Shown here: piece by piece, positions 12,503-23,158 of the stretch | How positions within the stretch are numbered: the stretch's first letter is position 1 | Layout of the letters: each line of letters opens with the position of its first letter | Assembly (NCBI GenBank): GCA_002778195.1 | Contig: PCDI01000005.1 | Span: 1,741,690 to 1,805,689 of the forward strand | Source of the DNA: Raffaelea ambrosiae | Lineage: Eukaryota; Ascomycota; Sordariomycetes; Ophiostomatales; Ophiostomataceae | Length of the DNA stretch: 64,000 nucleotides | Direction of reading: 5' to 3' | Notes under the pieces: generated by a model | Databases searched by the model: none | What the model saw: only the letters and a program-made list of their open reading frames with translations | Told to the model about the DNA's origin: nothing | Program-made: the position numbers and the translations under genes

Positions 12503-13457
12503 TGCGACGTCAGGGGAGCGAGGGGACAGCAGAACGCGCGGGGTGAGTGCGAGGAGATGGGAAGTTGCCGGAGGTGAAAACGGGTCGAGGGGGACCAGAC
12601 GAGGCTAGGCAACGTTTATGGGAGTGAAGATGAGACAAAACGGCCGCCAGGCCAGACCAAACTAGGGCGAAATGGGGCTCTGGCGACGAGCTGTGCATGC
12701 GGGCAGTGTGGGGTGGGATCGAGGTGGTGGCCCGGTGGCGAGAAAGAGGGCGGCTGAGGCAAAGGGGGAGAAGAGAAGAGAAGAGAAGTGGTGAGAAACC
12801 CGGAAGACACACCCTCAAAAAAAGACGTGAGAATTGGATTGTGCGAGTTGAGGTGCGTAAGGCAAGTCAAGGCAAATAAGGCAAGGGCACGCAAGGCCTG
12901 CAGGGCAAGGCAGGTGGGACTCGGCGGCAGTCTGACCCGGCTAGACGGCTTCCTTCTGGTTCTGGCAGGCGCACGTGAGGGGCACGGTGCGGGAGTCGGG
13001 GAGGGGCGATGGCGAACGATAGACGAACGACAGAGAAAATACGGGGAGTTTGGGGCAATGGCTCTGTGCTAGGCTGCTTTGCAGGCAATTGCAGAGAGGC
13101 TGCTGGCGGGCTGTTTCGTTTCTTTGGCAGGTGGGGGAGGGGCTGCGCGAGCATGCGCGAGCAAAACAGCGGAAAGTGGGAAGGAGCGATGGAGCCCGAC
13201 GGCCACGCCGCAGCAGTGCAGGGAGGCAGAATGGGCAAGCAGGCCGATTAGTGGTGGACTTGCAGCCAAGGCGGACCCGGTCTCTCGAAGAAGAGAAGAA
13301 CGCCAGGGACGGGTCGAGGACGGGTCAAAGACGGGCCAAGGGCAGCTCAAGAGCAAGAACAGGTTGACAGGACAGCATGTCTTTGCGTCATCGCCGCCAC
13401 GCAGAGCCAATGGGATGACGCACAGATAGCCTTGTGGCTGGTTGGGGTTATGGGGTC

Positions 13458-13570
13458 GCCCAGGTTGCCTAGGTTGCCCAGATTGCCCAGATTGCCCAGG
13501 GCGCCCAGGTTGTCCAGGTTCAGGTTGCTCAGGTTGTTCGGGTTGCTCAGAGCGCGGTTGTCCAGGGTGT
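13458..13570. repeat. 9-bp minisatellite (CAGGTTGCC)
   Basis: About 12 degenerate copies of CAGGTTGCC with CAGATTGCC and CAGGTTGTC variants. On the minus strand it reads as a Leu-Gly-Asn repeat, but there is no supporting gene context. Confidence 0.85.
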
Positions 13571-15390
13571 TCAAGGATGTCCAGCACGAGCGATCGGGGA
13601 TCGACCGGGGCGAGGACCAGCTGGGAAGACCAGGGGCGCGGAAGAAGAGCGTGGAAGAAGGCAGCCGGCCCAGGACTGTGTGCAAGCAGTGACACGGCTG
13701 GTGTCGATCGTCGACCGTCTGACAAAGGGCGGCGGCGATTGGTGCGGAAGACGAGTCGTGAAGAGCGCCCAACGAGGAAGGCCAACGGGAGAGGTCCACG
13801 GCAGCCACGTCTATGCAGACGTTGCACGGCAGGAGAGGAGGGGGCGTGTGGAGGGACCTGGACACACACCGGATCCTGCTGGAATGATTCAGACGCGCGG
13901 ATGTGTCCAGAAATGCTTGGACGAGCCGAGACGGTGAGATGGCTGTGGCTGATGCTGTGCTGCTGGCAGAGACTGTGTGCTGTCTGCCAGGGGGCCCATC
14001 TGGAAGACGGGCGAAGGCGGCCATTAATAATCTGCGAGCTGTGCGGCTTCTCGTCTGGTCATGCCTCCTCTGCTCCTTTGCATCGGAAAGACCAGGCTTC
14101 CGGGCCACCGCTTCCGGAGGGCACTCCTTGCTCGAGGAACACAGGGACTACCTGCAGCGGACACAAGGCAAGCCTTTAGGCCTGCAGGGCAGGGTTGGCC
14201 ATGCCGCGTCTCGGCTGAGAAGCAAGGGGCTCGTTCCTGGTCTCTTGTCTCTGGAGGCTGGCCCGAAGCTGGCCTGAAGCTGGCTTCTGCTCTTCCTAGG
14301 CACTGCCAGCCTGGTGCTTACACTGCCGAACCCTTTGCTACGTGGTTTGCCTGGCTGCTGTATGCTTGGCCTGGCAGCCCTTTGTCCAACCCTTTGTCTC
14401 TGTATCTCCTTGTAGCCCGATGTAGTAAGTAGTCTTGCTGTGAGCCTCGCTCTCGTCGGACATCCATCAGATGCTCTTTCTGCGATGAGGCTCTGCTTGC
14501 TGCTCTGCTCTGCAATGCTCCTGACCTGTCCTGCTGACTCGCCCTTCCTTGAAACGAGGCGACATCGGCCGATCCATTTCGACACATCCAGCCATGTTCG
14601 GCCGATTTCTGCCCTTTCTGACTCGACACATCGTCACCGAAGGAATGCCCAAGCCGGCTTCTGGCGAGTGTGGTGGACGCCTGCCATGCCGCCCAAAGCC
14701 GCCTCTGCTGCGGTGGCAACGGGTGGCACGAGGTCAGAAAAATGGTGGCTGGAGATGCCTGCTTACGCAAATTTCTCGTTTTCGTGTTTCGTGTCTCGCT
14801 TGCGGCCTGGCCGTCTGCGGTTCTCTCGTCCTCTTTCTTTCCTGCCTTGCCGCCTTCTTCTCTCTTTGTCATTTTCTTGCTGTCGCCTTTTTCACTTGCT
14901 GAAACGCCGTGTAACTAAAAGAAAAAGAAACAAAAGGGGAATAGACGAAACAGAAGAAGAAACTAGGACGCCCAAAAGCTGTCCCCGGGAATGTGAAAAA
15001 GAAACACAGACCCGCCCAAACTGCAACGGCGTCTGCACCAGCGGGCTGCAACTTCACGCCACTGCTAGCCGCCGCCCGTCGCTGAAGGCCAGCTGCTCAA
15101 ATCTCCCGACTTGCCCTCCCCTTACCCATCGCTGCCGGCATGCTTGGCACCATCTGGCCTATGCGAGACGTGGAGGACATGCCAGCATGACGAGTGACGA
15201 AATGGCGGACATGGCAGGTCCAATTTAGAAACCGGTCGAATCACCCGGCACAAGATCGGGTGTGGTTCGGAGTACTGTGTGGGTGCAGCAAGCCGCAAGC
15301 CTGGCTGCCTGTGTGGCAACAGAGAAAACAAGGTAAGAAGAGTGGATCTGGAATGACAGCTCTGATGCAAAGCCGGCCAGAACTTCGATA

Positions 15391-15528
15391 ACTGGACGAC
15401 TGGACGACTGGACGACTGGACGACTGGACGACTGGACGACTGGACGACTGGACAACTGGACGATTGGACGACTGGACGACTGGGCAACTGGACGACTGGA
15501 CGATTGGACGACTGGACGAGACTGGACT
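15391..15528. repeat. 8-bp minisatellite (ACTGGACG)
   Basis: About 17 tandem copies of ACTGGACG with a few ACTGGGCA and ACTGGACA variants. The 8-bp unit shifts frame at each copy, so it is not coding. Confidence 0.9.
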
Positions 15529-15559
15529 TGACTCATCAAACATGACCAGTCTTATACCA

Positions 15560-15765
15560 CGTCCACACGCATCCTGTGCGACAAGACCGTCGAGAACCCG
15601 CGGACTTGGCCGAGCTGGCGATCTTGTAGAAGAGGCGGCGGACGGGATTGGTGTGCTGGTGCAGATCTGTGCTGAACTGCGCCGTGGCTGTTCTTGTTCC
15701 AGATTGGTTCCAGATGGCCAGCTTTTCACATGCCTCCTTAATACTGGTAAGACAACTTGGTGCTA
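15560..15765 (-). pseudogene. Possible XPG/GEN-type nuclease N-terminal relic (weak)
   Basis: One minus-strand frame reads IKEACEKLAIWNQ and, further on, HTNPVRRLFYKIASSAKSAG. A plausible CTTACCAG acceptor lies just upstream. The IW...TNPxxRxLFYxI spacing recalls the N-terminal region of fungal XPG/GEN-like nucleases. No other part of such a gene is present and the downstream sequence falls into the 8-bp repeat. If real, it is a fragment. Confidence 0.2.
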
Positions 15766-16186
15766 ATAATACTAAGCCGTGGCCCTGTCGGACCTAAAAA
15801 TCTGGGCCCTGCGGGGCCGCCTAGGGCGGGCAGCCTTGATTACATAGTTACGCCAAGTCCGACTCCGAGCTCCGCAAATTGGGATGACGTTGTGGCGGGC
15901 ATGAAGAAAATCGCCCACAATCTCGCTGCCTCACCGTTTTCGCCCCTTCACTCCATTTGCAGGTCCCTGGGAAACACACACACACACACGAGCGACTGGA
16001 CAACCTGCGCGTCTTACCGGGCTACTTCTTACCTCCCAGAGAGGGGAGCTGACTCTCTGTGGGGTTTCCTTTTTTCCTTTTTTTTTTCTTTTTTTTGTCT
16101 TTTTTCTTCTTTTTTTCAAAAACAAATCAGCTGCCTGTGCTGATTCAGCGGGTTTTCGGCTTTCTCAGCCTTCTTATATCCCGGCC

Positions 16187-18289
16187 ATGTTCCGGTCCTC
16201 GCCGGCCGCTTGGCCGGTCCTGCGGATCTCGGCAGCTGCTGTCATTGCTGAGACAAGAGGGCCGCTGTGTCGACAGGCACAATGGCAGCTGCCAAAGCAG
16301 CACCCGGTTGCTCGGGCACGAGACCACGCACGGGCAGCCAGACGCTTCTTCCACCAGACATCACGAGCGTCGCGGCACAACAGCGGCGGCGGCCCTTTCC
16401 AGCCGATGCGGCCGCCGACGCCGGAAGAGCTCGGGGCACCCAGGCGGGCGCGCGAGTTCCCGCGGACGCGACGCTGGCTGCGGCGGCTGGCGGTGGCGGC
16501 GGTGGTGGGCGGCGCGGTGTATGCGGTGGACCGGCAGGTGTACGCGGCGGGCATGGCGCGGTCGCTGCACACGTTTGCGACGGGCCTGGTGGTGGCGCTG
16601 GACTACAAGATCAACTTCCGGCCGGACCCGCTGCCGATCATCGGGACGCCGGGCGAGGCCGAGGACCTGCACCGGCGCAACGCGGAGCGGCTGTTCGACC
16701 TGCTGCGGCAGAACGGCGGGCTATACCTCAAGATCGGGCAGGCGATTGCGATGCAGAGCGCGGTGCTGCCGCCGGCGTTCCAGCGCATGTTTGCGCGCAT
16801 GTTCGACGACGCGCCGCAGGACGACTGGGCGGCGGTGGAGAAGGTGGTGCGGGCCGACTTTGGCGGGCGCAGCGTGGAGGAGGTGTTTGGGGTGAGCTTT
16901 GCCGGCGCCGACGGCCGGGGCGTCATGGAGCGCACGGCGCGCGCGAGCGCGTCGGTGGCGCAGGTGCACTGGGCGCGGCTGGCGGACGGGCGCGAGGTGG
17001 CGGTCAAGATCCAGAAGCCCGAGATCGCCAAGCAGATCGGCTGGGACCTGTGGGCCTTCCAGGTGGTGGCGCGCGTGTACTCGTGGTGGTTCGACCTGCC
17101 GCTCTACGCGCTCGTGCCGTTTGTGGCCGAGCGCCTCCTGCTCGAGACCGACTTTGTCAGCGAGGCCCGGAACTCGGAGACCATGCGCCGGCTGGTCCAG
17201 GCCGAGCCCGCCCTGCGCGACCGCGTCTACGTGCCGGTCGTCTACCCGGCGCTGTCGTCGCGCCGCGTCCTGACGACGGAGTGGATCGAGGGCGTGCGCC
17301 TCTGGGACGAGGACGCCATCACGCGGCCCTGGCGCGGCGGCTACGGCCAGGGCTCGCCCGGCATCGGCGGCGGCGACACGCTGCCGGCGCCGGACATGCC
17401 GGCGCTGCGGCGGGCGCTGCGGCGGCGGCCCGGCGACGTCGGCACCATGCTCAAGCCGGAGCGCGCGGCCTGGCGCGGGGCGCGCGGCAGCGGCGGGCTG
17501 GGGCTGAGCGCGGGCGAGGTGATGACCACCATGGTCGACCTCTTCGCGGCGCAGATCTTCAAGTGGGGCGTGGTGCACTGCGACCCGCACCCGGGCAACC
17601 TGTTTGTGCGGCGGCGGCCGTCGGGCCACGCGCAGCTGGTGCTGATCGACCACGGGCTGTACGTGTACATGTCGCCGACGTTCCGGCACCAGTACAGCCA
17701 CTTCTGGAAGAGCCTGATGACGATGGACCACGCGGCCGTGCAGGCGACGTGCGAGGCGTGGGGCATCAAGGCGCCGGAGCTGTTTGCCTCGTCGACGCTG
17801 ATGCGGCCGTACGAGGGCGGCGGCGACACGCTGCGGCGCGACATGATGGCCGACCTGGACTCGGCCAAGACGCGGGCCGAGCGCCACTACGCCATGCAGG
17901 CGCGCATGAAGCAGGGCATCCGCGACATCCTGGCCGACGAGGACAAGTGGCCCAAGGAGCTCATCTTCCTCGGCCGCAACATGCGCATCGTCCAGGGCAA
18001 CAACCAGCGCCTCGGCAGCCCCGTCAACCGCGTCAAGCGCATGGGCCGCTGGGCCAGCGCCAGCCTCTACGAGGACCCCAACCAGCCGTGGCGCGCGCGC
18101 CTGCACAGCGCCTGGGGCCACGTCGTCTTCTCCGCCGTCCTGGTGCTGTCCGACGTCTTCTTCTACTTTTTCCGCTTCCGCCAGTGGCTGGGCGTCGGCG
18201 GCGGTCTCGAGGACGAGGTCGAGGCCCGCATGAAGGATGTGGCCAAGGAGTACGGGGTGGAGCTTCAGCATGAAGTCTTTGAGGGGTAG
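16187..18289 (+). CDS. ABC1/ADCK-family atypical kinase, ADCK1/Mcp2-like, mitochondrial
   Basis: A single exon encodes 700 aa. The N-terminus is rich in Ala, Arg and Ser and poor in acidic residues, as in a mitochondrial presequence. A hydrophobic segment (LAVAAVVGGAVYAV) follows near residue 100. The UbiB/ABC1 kinase fold then runs in order: KIGQ near residue 182 (family KxGQ motif), the Ala/Ser-rich nucleotide loop ASASVAQVH, VAVKIQKPE near 272, LLETDFVSEARN, catalytic HCDPHPGN near 463, and IDHGLYVYMS near 488. Having DHG in place of DFG, followed by LY, is typical of the ADCK1/Mcp2 (Cqd2) branch rather than Coq8. A Gly/Arg-rich insert of about 60 residues lies before VMTTMVDLFAAQIFKWG. 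A second hydrophobic segment (VVFSAVLVLSDVFFYFF) is near the C-terminus. Relatives act in the inner membrane or intermembrane space on lipid and coenzyme Q homeostasis. Confidence 0.9.
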   Translation: MFRSSPAAWPVLRISAAAVIAETRGPLCRQAQWQLPKQHPVARARDHARAARRFFHQTSRASRHNSGGGPFQPMRPPTPEELGAPRRAREFPRTRRWLRRLAVAAVVGGAVYAVDRQVYAAGMARSLHTFATGLVVALDYKINFRPDPLPIIGTPGEAEDLHRRNAERLFDLLRQNGGLYLKIGQAIAMQSAVLPPAFQRMFARMFDDAPQDDWAAVEKVVRADFGGRSVEEVFGVSFAGADGRGVMERTARASASVAQVHWARLADGREVAVKIQKPEIAKQIGWDLWAFQVVARVYSWWFDLPLYALVPFVAERLLLETDFVSEARNSETMRRLVQAEPALRDRVYVPVVYPALSSRRVLTTEWIEGVRLWDEDAITRPWRGGYGQGSPGIGGGDTLPAPDMPALRRALRRRPGDVGTMLKPERAAWRGARGSGGLGLSAGEVMTTMVDLFAAQIFKWGVVHCDPHPGNLFVRRRPSGHAQLVLIDHGLYVYMSPTFRHQYSHFWKSLMTMDHAAVQATCEAWGIKAPELFASSTLMRPYEGGGDTLRRDMMADLDSAKTRAERHYAMQARMKQGIRDILADEDKWPKELIFLGRNMRIVQGNNQRLGSPVNRVKRMGRWASASLYEDPNQPWRARLHSAWGHVVFSAVLVLSDVFFYFFRFRQWLGVGGGLEDEVEARMKDVAKEYGVELQHEVFEG

Positions 18290-19873
18290 AGCCCGGTGGC
18301 GGATGCCGGCCCATCTCCTCCAGAGGGCGTGTCACAATTTCGGAGGGGGGGGGGGGACTGTGTATTGGCGTGTTCCTTTGTTTTTTGTGTTTTTTTTGTG
18401 TGTGTGTGTGTGTATTCATTCCCCTGTCTCACAGCCGCATTGCACGTGTACGATACAGCTACACCATACATCTCTCCTGCTTTATCTCATAGTTTCACGG
18501 CGTACAGGAGCTTCTGCAAGGTTGCCATCGGGGGAGGGGGGGGGGCATAGACGAGAGGATAAACGAAAGGATGCTTTGCGGTGTCGACGAACGCCGCTCG
18601 CTGTTTCCATAGAACCCAACTATTCAAGAGCAATAGGACATGCAGGTGGACATGCCCCAAGACACCGAGATATCAGTATCCACGTTTTGCTCGCCCTCCG
18701 GTCCTGTCCCCGGTCCTGTCCTTCTGCTCTGGTTGCCGACATCTGCGTCCCTTTGTCTGTTGGCGTTGTTGCATCTTAGTCTCTCGCTGTGTGCGACCCT
18801 TGTTGGACCGCGTGTGCGAGCAAGAGCCACCAACCGTCCCAACACACCACTTTGGCCGGAGCTAAGCTTTGGGATCGCGCTCACTGGCTAGCTGCCCAGA
18901 CAAGCTTCCAACGGCATCCAAGCTCCTTCTCCAGCGGGTTAGACCGCGCCCGCAACGGGGCAAGTGCGCGACTGGCGCGCATGGGTAGCCTGTTTGGTCA
19001 GCCAGCTTCCGCGTTGATAGCCTGCCGGATGCCGTCGACGCTGTCGGCTCGACACATCCGCAGTCGAAACGAGGCACTCGCAGACGAAACCAAACAAAGT
19101 GTGAAGCGTCTGGCACTCGTCCGCTGTGCTCGTAGTTGCTAGTTGTGTATATACGAGTACTGGTAGCTACTGGTTGTGTATTTGGTCTACCCGCCGAGTG
19201 ATAGCACCCAGCACCTACAGGGTAGCATCGTCGGCATGCCTATCTTCCAGACACACTGTATCGAGCTGTTACCACATTCGATCGACACCCCTCCGCAGAG
19301 AAACCCCTGCCCACGCTTATCGTCACTCTGCTCGTCGGCCGGTCGTCGTAAACGAAGCTGCCCAATAAGAGAAGCTGTCCATGTCGCTCTGCTCCCTGGC
19401 CAGCACCCGCACCAGAGGACGCACCCTTCTGGGCCTGTCCGGCCGAATCGCCGAAGGCACTCTCCGCCTGGGCATACGGTGGGCATGCCCGTCTTTTGCT
19501 CCGCAGACGTAACAATGCGCTTATCGACGGAGAGAGATAGGACACGGCCGTCTGCCCGCATTGGGGGCTGTGTGGGTGTCTGCGAATGCGACCAGTGGAT
19601 TGTGTCGACGGGGCATCTCGCGTGTATCACGGGTGCTGGCAAAAAGCGCTCGTAGATTGCCGTCCGTATTAAGCGGGCGGGGGTCTCGCCACGGTCTTCC
19701 GGGACCAGCAGTTCCTGGTTCCTTCTACTCTGTACCAGGGAGACAGATAACAGCAACAGCGCCCCCTCTCCTCCCGCTGTCAGGGTCCGTGTCCTCGTGC
19801 TCTCGCGCGCACTGTTTCCCATCCATTCTCGCTTTCTTTGTTTCTCTCATCACCAATCGGTGCCATCTACGCC
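18290..19873. other. Spacer between ADCK gene and sugar transporter
   Basis: No gene was recognised. It has poly-G runs near 18344-18356 and 18533-18546 and a TG microsatellite near 18400. A pyrimidine-rich stretch lies just before the transporter start and may be its promoter or leader. Confidence 0.6.
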
Positions 19874-21834
19874 ATGCTTCGCAAAACGGTCACGGGCACG
19901 TGGATGCCCGCCTGGGTGCCCGAGTCCAGCCTGACGCTCGCCGTCCTGCTTCTCTTCTGCTCCATGGTGCAGAGTGCGGTGCGTATCTTGCACGTCCATC
20001 CCACCTGCTGGTGGTCGTTTGTGTCCCGTGCTCCCAAGCTCGCCGTCTCTAACTGGCTCGCGTGCAGACAGGTGGTTACGACGGCAGCATGTTGAACGGA
20101 CTGAACATCCTGCCTTCTTATCTCGACTACTTCAACCTGAATGCTGCCACAACCGGCCTCAACACGGCTTCCGTCTTCATTGGCGGCTTCTTCGGCCCGC
20201 TCGTGTCCGGCATCGCTGCCGACCGCCTCGGACGACGCCCGGCGGTCTTCTGGGGATCCGCCCTGACGATCATTGGCATCATCCTGCAGACCGCGGCCCA
20301 GAACATTGCCATGTTCGTGGTGGCGCGCATCATTTTGGGTTTCGGCTCCGCCATCTCGGGCATTGCAGCCGGTGTCTATCTCAGCGAGACATATGCGAGT
20401 CGGTGGCGTTCCTGGGGTGTCGGTCTGCTGAACGACTTCTACTAGTAAGCTCTGACACGACACCACACCACGCAGAGAGAGGATTTGTCAAAGACAGCAT
20501 GTGCTGACCACGCAGCGTCGGAGCTCTGATCGCCGCCGGCATCACGCTCGGTACGGGCAAATGGGACTCGACGTGGGCATGGCGGGCCCCGTCGCTGTTC
20601 CAGGCCATCTTTTCGATCCTGTGCATCATCATTCTGCCGTTCATGTAAGCGAGGAGACCAGGAATGCAGGTCCTGCTTTGGCCTATTTGTCGCGTATCGT
20701 CTCTTTTAACAACCACAAGCCCCGAGTCCCCTCGTTGGCTCGTTCACAACGGCTACTATGAAGCCGCGCGCGACTCGGTGGCCCAGGCCAACTCCAACGG
20801 CGACATCCTCCACCCCGTCAGCGTCGCCGTCTACAAGGAGATCGTCGACACGCTCCAGTGGGAAAAGAAGGACGGCCGCACCATGAGCCCCATGGAGATG
20901 ATCCGCCGGCCGTCGTCGCGCAAGCGCATGCTGATCGGCATGTCGGCAGGTCCGTTTTCGTGTGTCGTGGGCAACATCATTGCCTCGTACTATCTCGGCT
21001 CGGAGCTCGACACGGCCGGCATCACCGACACGGTGCAGCAGCTCAAGGCCAATGTCGTCCTCAACGCGTGGTGTCTCGTCTGCTGCCTGGTCGGCACCCA
21101 CCTGGTGGCCAGATGGGGTCGCAAGTCCACGGCCCTGCTGACGCAGGGCCTGCTGATCGTCTGCCTGTACATCATCGGCGGCCTGTCCAAGAAGTACGCC
21201 GGCGACCCGGACCACGCCTCGTCCAGCCTGGTGTACGGCAACGTGGCCGTCATGTTCCTCTTCCAGGGCTTCTATTCCGTCGCCTGGACCCCGCTGCTGT
21301 ACATCTACCCGCCCGAGGTCATGAACTACTCCATCCGAGCCAACGGCCTGGCCGTGTCTAGCTTTAGTCTCAATGCTCTCGCGTACGTTTATGTTTCCCC
21401 CACGTCCCTCCCGCCTCTCATCTGCGCTGCCTTGGAACACCCCCTTTACGCCAACTCTCTCATGCTAACACTGCACTCCCAGTGTTCTCTTTGTCTACAT
21501 CATGCCCATTGGCATCGAAAACATAGGTTGGAAGATGTATATGGCCAATGCTTCGTGGGATGTCGCCATTTTTGCTCTCATCGTAAGTTTTGCTTCCACT
21601 TTACGGTTGACCGTAATTTTTGTGATGGTTTATGTTCTCTTTCTTTCTAACATGTATCAGGCTATCTTCTGGGTCGAGACAAAGGGCAAGACCCTTGAAG
21701 AGATCGACGAGATCTTTGAAGGCAAGCACTCGGACGTTCCGGATATTGAGGCTATCCGCAAGGGCGAGAAGCAGGTGGATGTGGCCGCAGTTGAGGAGCA
21801 GCTGAAGGTGGAGCTTGAGGAGAAGGGACGGTAG
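19874..21834 (+). CDS. MFS sugar transporter (sugar porter family)
   Basis: There are six exons: 19874-19978, 20068-20444, 20516-20644, 20720-21382, 21483-21582 and 21661-21834. All have canonical GT-AG ends and together give 515 aa. The protein has the 12-helix sugar porter layout. After helix 1 comes TGGYDGSMLNGL. The loop 2-3 signature is DRLGRRPAVF, helix 4 carries RIILGFGSAISGIAAGVYLSE, then WRAPSLFQ. PESPRWLVHNGYY, split by intron 3, marks the central loop, followed by a long cytoplasmic stretch. RWGRKST is the second-half loop signature, and VETKGKTLEEIDEIFEG closes the membrane domain. The tail is short and acidic. It resembles lactose-permease/hexose-type fungal transporters, and the substrate cannot be read from sequence. 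The final intron (21583-21660) has no stop in frame, so its retention would add 26 residues in the last helices. Confidence 0.92.
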
Positions 21835-22429
21835 ACGACGGCAGCTATTGTGAGACGACGAACGAGGGCATCGTCCTTTATTGTCTGGTGAACTGATCTT
21901 GCTGGGAATCGGACAGCTGCTACCCCGGGCACTTCTTGCTGCCTTAATCCTAGTGACTTGGCTGCTCTCCTAAAGTATTATACCCTGTTCAAGCTGATGT
22001 AGACGCCCTTGAATCAACTTGCACTGTGACTGGCCCTGAAATTTCCGAGAAAGTATCTACATCGCGGTATCGAGACGCCTCTGGGGATGTCTTCGTCACG
22101 AGACACTCACATTCGCTTGGTGGCGCACCTCCTGCATCTCGTCGGTGGAGTTGGTTCCCCAGAAAACCACCGTCTCACGGATACTCCACTAAACCCCGCG
22201 ATTTTAGGGGGGGTTCCTGGAAGCAGGTCATCAGTTGCTAGGGCGAACCCCTCCAATGGGAAGTGCCAAAAAAAACCCCCCGAAAAAAAAAAACGAGAAA
22301 TCCCAGCACTTTTCCAAAAACGTCTTCACAACAGCTTTCCTGTTCAACTCCCCTCATCCTCCTACTACAACGCCCCCCTTGCCAACCGAACTCTGAAGAC
22401 GCTTCAAGCCACGTCTTGTCGGCATCAGA
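21835..22429. other. Spacer upstream of AIM11
   Basis: This holds the 3' region of the transporter and the promoter or leader of AIM11. No extra gene is visible. An A-rich run lies near 22268-22290, about 150 bp before the AIM11 start. Confidence 0.6.
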
Positions 22430-23158
22430 ATGTGGTCTTCTCTCTTTGGCCAGTCGAAGGCAGCTGCAGCGCAAGACTCGATAGCTCCAGCCTCCTCGGC
22501 TTCGGCACAACAGCCCCAGCCGATCGCACCACAGCAGACAACAAACGCACCTCCAACAGCGCCGGTCGCGGTCGTTTCTTCCTCGTCTGCATCCGTCGAA
22601 CCCCTGCCTCGATCAGATTTCTTCTCCAAGCGCTCCGCCAAACAATTCGGCCTCTTCGTCGCCGGCGCCACCTTTTTTGCGCTTTCCACCACCGTCACCC
22701 GCCGCTCCGTTGCCCGCAAACAGCTGGCTGCCCAGCTCAAGTTCTACCAACCGAGCGGCAGTGCCAGCGCCGGCGTGTCCCGCGTGCACAAGGCCGACGC
22801 TCCCGCGGGGGCGGCCGGCACCGTGGAAGACCCGCCGCATGGCAGTCTGATGGCCCTCGAGGCGCTCAACCTGGCGACGCTCAACGTGGTGAGCTTCTTC
22901 ATGATGCTGACGGGCGGGTTTGCATGGGCGTTTGATGTGTCGTCAATGGATGACGTGCGGCGGCGCGTGCAGCAGCACACGCGGATAGCCGGGGGAGGCA
23001 TCGGCGGGCAGACAGACGAAGAGGCCGAGCGGGAGATTGAGGAGTTTGTGGCGCGGGTGCTGAGCTGGACCGACGCAAAGAAAGATGGCAAGGAGGGAGG
23101 CAGCGACAGCAGTGACGGCGGCAAGAACAGTTCTGACTCCAAGAAGGGGAATTCATAA
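22430..23158 (+). CDS. AIM11: AIM11-family mitochondrial membrane protein
   Basis: A single exon encodes 242 aa. The first 60 residues are low-complexity Ala/Gln/Pro/Ser. The conserved AIM11 core follows: a first membrane segment QFGLFVAGATFFALSTTVTRR, with LKFYQPS after it, and a second block EALNLATLNVVSFFMMLTGG then AWAFDVSSMDDVRRRV. The tail is Lys/Ser/Gly/Asp-rich and disordered. The family takes its name from the yeast altered inheritance of mitochondria screen; the proteins are small, have two membrane spans and no known enzymatic activity. The match rests on the two hydrophobic blocks and the DVSS(M/L)DD motif. The start is the only ATG upstream of the conserved core. Confidence 0.85.
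   Translation: MWSSLFGQSKAAAAQDSIAPASSASAQQPQPIAPQQTTNAPPTAPVAVVSSSSASVEPLPRSDFFSKRSAKQFGLFVAGATFFALSTTVTRRSVARKQLAAQLKFYQPSGSASAGVSRVHKADAPAGAAGTVEDPPHGSLMALEALNLATLNVVSFFMMLTGGFAWAFDVSSMDDVRRRVQQHTRIAGGGIGGQTDEEAEREIEEFVARVLSWTDAKKDGKEGGSDSSDGGKNSSDSKKGNS

Larger units (their letters stand above)
12503..16186. other. Spacer with promoter-side DNA and minisatellites, 3.7 kb
   Basis: This lies between the divergent DUF8035-like and ADCK genes. No gene with a credible start, domain or codon pattern was found; the long open frames reflect GC-rich low-complexity DNA. It contains two minisatellites (13458-13570, 15391-15528), a short possible coding relic (15560-15765) and a T-rich tract at 16069-16120 just upstream of the ADCK start. 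Confidence 0.6.

Noticed and set aside
9387..12577. Long plus-strand frames antisense to the DUF8035-like gene
   Set aside because: They read Val/Thr/Pro or Gly/Arg repeats that are the complement of the Arg-Asp and His-rich coding repeats.
13347..14108. 253-codon minus-strand frame
   Set aside because: Its composition is low complexity, it includes the 9-bp minisatellite (LGN repeat) and no family is recognisable.
16267..18273. Very long plus- and minus-strand open frames overlapping the ADCK gene (668 and 516 codons)
   Set aside because: They are shadows of a GC-rich gene with few stops in any frame. Their translations are Ala/Arg/Gly-rich and lack domains, while the chosen frame has all kinase motifs.
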